The notes beneath the pieces were generated by a model. It ran no database searches. It was not told the origin of the DNA and saw nothing but the letters and a program-made list of their open reading frames with translations. Shown piece after piece: positions 57,560 through 64,000 of a stretch of 64,000 nucleotides of DNA. A program made the translations under genes and the position numbers. Every line of letters starts with the position of its first letter. Position 1 is the stretch's first letter. Origin of the DNA: Carya illinoinensis (taxonomy: Eukaryota; Streptophyta; Magnoliopsida; Fagales; Juglandaceae). Location: positions 15,719,501 through 15,783,500 of the forward strand of contig NC_056766.1 of NCBI RefSeq assembly GCF_018687715.1, given 5' to 3'.

Positions 57560-60465
57560 TAGACTGGTTGTAAAAGTCCAATTGATAAGGTATTATCAAC
57601 CTTCATGCTAAGGTAGGTGTCAAAGTTTCTAATAAACCTTTTCACATCCATCTTAAATCTTGGCCAAACATTTCTCAATGCACTCAAGCCATTTTTTTTG
57701 TCATAGACTGAGTGTTCACCCTAAGGGCTACCATGAATCAATTCCAGTAGCTTGAGCTTAAATGGCTCATCTTGGGAAATGTAAGACCTTCCCTTGTAGA
57801 GTAATTGGCCAACCCGAGTAGTGTAAAGAGAAGATAGGAGACCTTATTACAACTTAGATAAAAGTTATTATACTTTTGGATCTTTGGTTTATGTTTGCTT
57901 GAGGTCCTCAATCCAAGTTATGGTGGGAAAAGATATAATTGATAGAAGAATTCCTTGCTCATCCTTCCTTCTAGATAATCCATTCTGCTAAGAAATCACA
58001 CCGAAGCAATTTGGTGATCCATTTAAGTTCAGAGGGGTCTCCACTTGTTGGTCTAGCAAATATTTCAATCTTTGATGGTATGTTTTGATCACAAAGGCTT
58101 ACCCCAATAGATAAGCTCTCCACTTTTACATAGCCGAGACTAGAGTAAAAAGCTCTTTTTCATAAGTTGACATCCCCAATGTTGAATCGTTAAGGGTTTC
58201 GCTAAAAAAAGCTAAGGGTCTACCTTGTTGCATAAGAACAAGCCCAATAGTATATATTGAGGCATCACACACTCCACTATAAAGTTTCTTGAAAACTCTG
58301 GAATGCCAAAACAGGTGGTCGAGTTATAACTTTCTTAGTGTGGAGAAGGCCTTTTTAGCTTTATTTGTCCAACAAAATCCCCCCGTTTTTAATAACTATA
58401 TCAAATCAGCCTTTATACCCCTATAACCACGTATAAATCCTTTGTAATAGTTGGTCAATCCCAAGAATCCTCAAAAGGATTTTGTTGAAGTAGGAAGAGC
58501 CCAATCCAACTTAGCCTTGATTTTTTCAAGGTCTGCATTTACTCATTGACCTGAGATTAAATGGCCCAGATAGACTATTTCCTCAAAACCAAACTTGCAT
58601 TTAGACATCTTGGTGTAGAGTTTCTTCTATCTAAGAATTTTTAGTCAATTGCACGTGATTGGCTTCACTTTTAATATACATGATGATGTTGTCAAAGAAA
58701 ACAATTACGAGTTTCCTTAAATGAGGTCTGAAATCATTTATGAGAGTTTGAAATGTAGAGGTATAGTTAATTAGCCCAAAGGGCATAACTACAAACTCGT
58801 AGTGCCTCTCTTGAGTCTTGAAAGCTATTTTGTAGATGTCTTATTTAATAGTTACATTGTTAAGAGTTTGATAATCCACACATAAGCGCTATGTGCTATC
58901 GGCTTTCCTAACTAACAGGAGAGGAGATGAGTAAGCGCTCTGACTCAGCTATACCACTCTAGACTTCGATACCTCCTTAACAATGTTCTCTATTTCGTCT
59001 TTCTAGAAATAAGGATAACGATAAGGTCGAACAAAAATGGGCTGGGTACCAGGTAATAGATTGATAGCATGGTCATGGGATCTATTAGGTGGTAATCCTT
59101 AGGGGCTCCATATAAATATAAGCAAACCGGTCAAGGAAGCCTTGTAAAGTCCCATACATGTTGTTGTAGCTGCATTTTTAAAATCATCAAGAAATTGTGA
59201 AAGGACCCCTTTTTTCAACATTTGATTGTGATGATCGAACTTCCTTTCCTCGTTTATTCTAGAACTTGTCAACTCCGTCATCCACAATTCTTCGAAATTC
59301 CATACGCCAAACTCTTACAATCATTGGATGCCAAGAACCATGTCACATCCTACAAGTACTAAGATAAACACATAAGGAGTAAAAGTAGTTCCCTGAAAGT
59401 TTAATTTCAGCCCGGTACACTTGCCCTCACTTAATATTTGTACCCCACTTGCTACTTTTGCTCGAACCCTATCTTAGTTGCAAATAGGAAGTTGGGATTT
59501 CTTAACTACAACGGGGTCTATAAAATTGTGTGTGGTTCACGAACCAATGAGAATCACTATTGATTTGGAACCAATTTTACCTATCATTCTCATGGTTCTC
59601 TAATAAAGAGAGTCATAAGAGCATGTAACATGATTTTGGGAGTATGCATTATGACTACACTTTCTAGAAATTCTTGTTTGTCTTCCCTACCAGCCACTAG
59701 ACTTTCTATGGCTAATTGATAATCTAATTTTGCCTCCGCCTCCTCAATTAGAAAGAGTTTAGGATGTAGACATTTATGATCCAAGCTATATCTAGTTTCA
59801 AAATAATTGCAACGTCCCTTCTCTCACCTTTCCTTCATTTGGTTCTAATTAATACACTGCATTAATATGGTGATCTTAGTATGTGGTTTATTGGACTCAA
59901 CATTATAGACTTGGGGGTTTTTAATGATAATAGGATCATACGAATGGCTTGACAGGATCTTTGAAAGGTCTTTTGTAGGGTTATATTTATTTTCTTCCTG
60001 AACTTTAGCAAGACTACAAGCTACAGTCAATGAGGAAGGGTGGAACATCCTAATAGGGAGTCTAATATCATCTCTGAACCCTAGAAGGAAACAATTGAGT
60101 TTATAAGCATAAGGTAAACCACGTAATCTATTATATAGAGCCTCAAAATTAGCTTTATGTTTCTCTATTGACCTATGTTGCCTAAATTGAGTCAAAGATA
60201 CTATGGGGGGTCATCATATGAGTTTGATCCAAACCTTGCCAGGAGGGCCCCTACAAAGGAGTCTCAATTATCAAGTTGGCCTAGTTCATCCATATCCTAA
60301 GACCATAAAAGGACCTTGCCCTAAATATGGAATGATGCAATACATAACTTGTGTTGAGGTAAGGTTTGATGAAAGGTAAACAATTGGTTTACCTTATGCA
60401 ACCATTCGATTGGGTCTTCACCATAAAATGGAGGAAAATCAATTCGCAAAAAATGGAAATCTAGG
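57560..60465 (-). pseudogene. Ty3/gypsy gag-pol (chromovirus, possibly Reina-like), truncated and decayed
   Basis: On the minus strand: gag core (IDFPPFYGEDPIEWLHKVNQ near 60430; LTQFRQHRSIEKHKANFEAL near 60190). The zinc-knuckle region ends in HKCLHPKLFLIEE near 59770. Around the protease/RT border come [15 protein letters not shown] and RPYRYPYF near 59080. RT follows with LCVDYQTLNNVTI and MPFGLINYTSTF, where the catalytic box reads VFFDNII instead of FDDI. Then a degraded RNase H and only the start of integrase near 57790-57580. The catalytic Asp loss plus many stops make it dead. No LTR could be assigned. Confidence 0.8.
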
Positions 60466-60893
60466 TGATACAAATGAAAGTCCTAATAACAGAAAAGGAA
60501 AGGAAAGAACCTTCCATTAGTGATGTCCCTTGATCACATTCCAATGGAAGTATGCTGACACACTGACCCATACTCTCACGTGAGCTTGCTTTATAACCCT
60601 TGTCAACCATCTATAATGCTGATCTAACACTCACCCATAAGCCACGTAACAACTCTTGCCGTTTCATTGTTGGTCTAACACATGCCCCACCACTTGTAGT
60701 ATAAGGGAATAACGTGATGGAGATTAATGTTGTGGTTGAAGGTGATGATTGGCTTCAATTAAGCTTTGGCATAGCTGCTATGGGTCTTTGCTATGTCAGC
60801 GATGATCGGTCGGCAGCTGAAGCCTTGAACTCCTTGCAAACTTCAAAATGAGGATAAGGATAATCACCATAATAAGGAGATGAAGATTTAAGG
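60466..60893. other. region between the decayed gypsy element and the microsatellite
   Basis: The start (acaaatgaaagtcctaataacag) resembles sequence near 55750 (caaataaaagatctaataatag), which suggests a shared, decayed repeat such as an LTR. No gene. Confidence 0.4.
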
Positions 60894-60904
60894 TGAGAGA
60901 GAGA

Positions 60905-60940
<36 letters not shown>
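60894..60940 (+). repeat. (GA)n microsatellite
   Basis: GA units interrupted once by 'ata'. Confidence 0.95.
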
Positions 60941-61869
60941 ATCACCACTGGTCACCAACCTGACGCTCACCATCTGGCCAACATCCTCTCCCACCAGTGA
61001 GGTCCCACGTGCTCTCTCTCCTCCTGAGCAACTTGGCCAAAATGGGTTTCACACCTATTTCCTCCTCCTAGTGCCACCATACATGACCAAAATGGCCACT
61101 GAGCACCACCAATGACTTCACCACATTATGGGCTTCCTCCCCATATTCTCCTTTTCCCCTACCTCTCTCTCTTTCTCCAATGGGTCTCTACAACCACCTG
61201 TTCGGTTGCACCACAGTGCACAACTACCCATGGCGTCTCACCACCACCATCATGTTCCTCTCACCACCAAGACCTTCCCCAACCATTTTCATGCCCAACG
61301 GAGTTTTGCACAGCTCTCACTCTCCAAGGCATGGGTTGCACCATTATTGGCTGATCCGCTGCCGTGAGCCACCGCTCAGCCATCACAGCTCCACCATACC
61401 TTCCTCTACCTCTCCCTAGCTTCCCATGAAGTTCCATAGCCTTCCTCCACCTCAAGCACCCTCACTCTCTCTTGGATGCACTGTTCACGACATGATGCCT
61501 TCGTGCTCCTCCACCTCAGACCACATGAGGCCACTTTGAGCTTTTCCAAGACCACGCCTAGCTATTCTCAAGCCTAAACCGCCACTTTATGTGGTGGATA
61601 GCCATCGTACGTAGTGTTAACCGCCAGGTACGACTCATTCGACGTCTTCATCTTGACTAGCAGCGAGCGACGCATGGGTTATCCTGTTGATGGTATAACC
61701 CTCTATCTCTCGTTATTATGTTTATATTAGTTGGTTGGTTGGACTGTAGACTATATAGTTAGTAATTGTGGAGTTCGCAGTGTAGTTGTGAAGTGTTGGG
61801 CTTGACTGTGTAGTGTTGTGGACTGTGCTATGAGTATGGGCGTGAGATGAATGCTGTAGTTGTGATACG

Positions 61870-62170
61870 GGGTAAAGTGTGAAGGGAGTACACGTGGAGC
61901 GTACTCTGTGTAGTGCAACGATGCATCATGTGACATGGAATGTAGTGATGTGTGGCATAGAATGAAGAGAGTATTTGTGGTGTGTGCTCTATGTCGTGCA
62001 GTGACGCACCATGCGATGTGCGTCATGGTAATAAGAGATGTAGCGAAGGGAGTTCCATGTTATGTAGCGATGCACCGTGAGGCATGTTGTGTAGCGGTGA
62101 GTGTCATAGTGTGGATGGAAGAAAGTTCACGTGAGTGTACTCTGTGCTATGTTGTGATACACTGAACGAC
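61870..62170 (+). repeat. degenerate GT-rich tandem repeats
   Basis: Variants of 'gtactctgtgtagtgcaacgatgca' recur near 61895, 61985 and 62135, with neighbouring 'gatgtgtggcat'-like motifs. Confidence 0.5.
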
Positions 62171-62227
62171 GTGTCACAAAGGGTTGTATGGCATAGCAAA
62201 GAAGCATGTAGTGTGTGGTTTAGTGTT

Positions 62228-62690
62228 GGAAACTATGTAACAGTGTCCCAAAGCAGTGGTGATGTGGCCTGTAGTCTGAGGTGACGGGTCTCACCTCGTG
62301 GTTGAATTATGGCTGAAAGTATGTGTGAAGTGGTGAAAAGGTATAAAAGAGTGCAACGGAAGCATGACGGGCATTGTGTTGTAACTCGAGAATTTGTCTT
62401 GAGCTACATGATGTGACAGAGGTGCTCTTGTGGATGTAGTCCTCTTGTTAAGTTTCGGGAACTGTGTAACAGTGTCCTGAAATAGTTGTGACATGGCCTA
62501 TAGTCCGGGGTGACGGGTGTCACCTTGTGGTTGACTTATGGTTGAGAGTATATGGAAGTAGTGGAAAAGTATCAGAGAGTGTAACAGAAGCATGATTGGT
62601 GTCATGCCGTAACTCGGGATTTGAGCTACGTGAAGTGATAGATGTGCATTTTGGATGCAATCCTTTTGTTAAGGTCGTGATGAACTTTTT
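62228..62690 (+). repeat. tandem duplication, 229-bp unit
   Basis: The block beginning 'tgtaacagtgtcc' near 62236 recurs near 62465. It includes gtgacggg(t)(c/g)tcacctc/tgtggttga, and the two copies match over most of the unit. Confidence 0.85.
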
Positions 62691-62734
62691 TAGGGCTGGG
62701 AAGTAGGAAGAGTCTTATTGATCGGGTCTGAGCA

Positions 62735-64000
62735 AGTTGGTATCGGAGTATGATGCTTGTTTATACAAGCATACGTTCATTGTAATTATAAGTTGGTCTT
62801 AGGTGATAAAGAGGATAAGATATATGTGCCTCTGGCGAGACACGTGTACCGGACATGTTTACCATATGTAATGGGTACTCTGTCCTCAACATGGTTACAT
62901 GGTGTTTTAGCCCCAAAGTTGGCTTGGATTCATGTAGTATGTCTGGATGGGAATGAGGATTTAGTATGAGCTAGGATACGTGAAGATAGTAATGGGTAAG
63001 TTGTCTAGGATTAGAATGCATGACTTAGTCAGTTTGAGTCATGCATTATAATGTGGAAATAGAGCAATAAGACAGAGGTCTTAGTGTTTTCACCCTAAGG
63101 TGAACAACAGAGATTCACTTTAAGGAATAAGACTCTGAAGGTTTTAGCATAGTAAATGGCACGTAAGAACCCAGGGATGGATGGAGAGTATTCCAAGTGA
63201 GGCATAGTTCTATTTTAAGAATGGTTACTTATGCATTAGATAGATGATGACGTAAGGTTATGTGTATGCATGTAGGTTGCCATCTGACATGCACACGAAT
63301 TAACTGCATGTATTGAGTATAGCATGAAGTCTAGGTAAGTATTACATTCATACTCTTCTAGAGTTTTCTTATATAAACGAAGAAGAAAACGAAAGCTTTT
63401 CTCTAAAAGGAAAATGAAACTTTTCTCCACGAGACACACTTTATGAAAAAGAAAATGAAGCATAAGTTTTCAAGTATAAGTATGTAATAGCCCTCCTTGA
63501 GAGCCCCTTTTCACGCATCCAAAGTATGTACGTGTATACATGTGGATGGATGTTATACGTGGTACGTATTATATGTATGTTCATGAAAGGAAACAAAAAG
63601 AAGCTTTAAAAGACACGTGAACCAACATTTTTAAATGAAAAGAAAGAAAACTATTCTTCTTTTAGAAAGGACTTTTATAAAAAGGAAGGAAAACTATTTT
63701 CTTTAAAAAAAAAAGACCTTTTATGAACAAAATGAACTAAAGAACCGTAAGAACTATTAAGAATTGTAAGGACTGAATGTAAGGACTGTAAGAACTGTAA
63801 AGGATTGAATGGACGAAAAAGGAATGAATGGACTAAATGGATGATGCATGAAAATATGTAATGGCCACATGGACTGAAATGGAAATGATACTAAATGGAC
63901 TGGACTAGGCATATTGCAATGCTGGGTAAGTAGTACTGGTAGTGCGCCCAGTGCTGTACCCTGATGAAATGGATTCCCAACCCATGGCCACGAGTAGAAT
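62735..64000 (+). mobile_element. 5' leader of an LTR retrotransposon, running off the window
   Basis: TGGTATCGGAGT at 62738-62749 resembles the initiator-Met primer-binding site with changes at three positions. About 1.2 kb of non-coding, purine-rich leader follows, with repeated 'aaggactgtaagaactg' motifs near 63760-63810. No gag frame begins before the window ends, which is compatible with a long chromovirus leader. Confidence 0.4.

Larger units (their letters stand above)
60941..62734 (+). repeat. probable 5' LTR (right part) of another LTR element
   Basis: A primer-binding-site-like sequence starts at 62738, and CA at 62733-62734 would end the LTR. The interior copies the layout of the LTRs at 3400 and 23706: a CCACC-rich block (60960-61700) followed by GT-rich tandem sequence (61750-62690). 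The left boundary could not be placed. Open frames in the CCACC-rich block are not genes. Confidence 0.4.

Noticed and set aside
61112..61455. Overlapping frames of 64-80 codons on both strands
   Set aside because: Low-complexity CCACC-rich sequence like that inside the other LTRs; frames contradict one another.

Overview
This window is plant nuclear DNA. It has introns with GT/AG borders, a complete CYP72-clan cytochrome P450 and a complete plant PP2C gene. The rest is mostly nested LTR retrotransposons, many with primer-binding sites complementary to initiator-Met tRNA. Two short repeats (the 'cccgtttggattt...tctcatctcatct' motif near 45.2 kb and a 'catccaaacgg' motif in P450 intron 1) are ones I associate with Fagales trees of the Juglandaceae type. 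That placement is from memory and tentative; a woody eudicot is the safer statement.

Layout. 1-5443: 3' portion of a decayed Ty3/gypsy chromovirus (protease, RT, RNase H, integrase, chromodomain, one 2.0-kb LTR), nested in a decayed Ty1/copia element (5444-8425). 8490-8890: RNase H-like fragment. 9489-12733: intact CYP721A-like P450, four exons. 12942-17679: complete minus-strand copia element with non-canonical TA...TA LTR termini and a perfect TSD. 19860-22610: minus-strand FAR1/MULE-type transposase pseudogene with duplicated 3' exons. 23706-31693: complete young non-autonomous LTR element (LARD type) whose 2315-bp LTRs are related to the LTR at 3400-5443. 32992-37923: minus-strand copia element with three LTRs. 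38050-41060: minus-strand pseudogene of the NAM-associated ('GST-T3-like') family carrying about seven 329-bp tandem units. 42706-44812: probable solo LTR. 45.2-46.3 kb: MITE-like and AT-rich repeats. 46.7-52.2 kb: intact PTC7-type PP2C gene with a TRIM element in intron 2. 52.6-53.3 kb: fragment resembling the N-terminus of DNA topoisomerase I. 53.8-55.4 kb: inverted, truncated pseudogene copy of the P450, fused to a retrotransposon leader. 57.6-60.5 kb: minus-strand decayed gypsy pol. 60.9-64.0 kb: simple repeats, a GT-rich tandem region and the 5' part of another LTR element.

Only the P450 and the PP2C look like functional host genes. They share no pathway: the P450 is an ER-anchored monooxygenase and the PP2C a probably organellar phosphatase. 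The dominant biology is transposon turnover. Elements of very different age are layered together: the LARD LTRs differ by about 1%, while the chromovirus at 1-5443 has at least seven nonsense codons. The observations most worth following are the LARD and its probable chromovirus helper, a run of covarying mini-hairpins inside the LARD LTRs, the three-LTR copia locus, the exon-derived satellite array and the P450 inverted duplicate.
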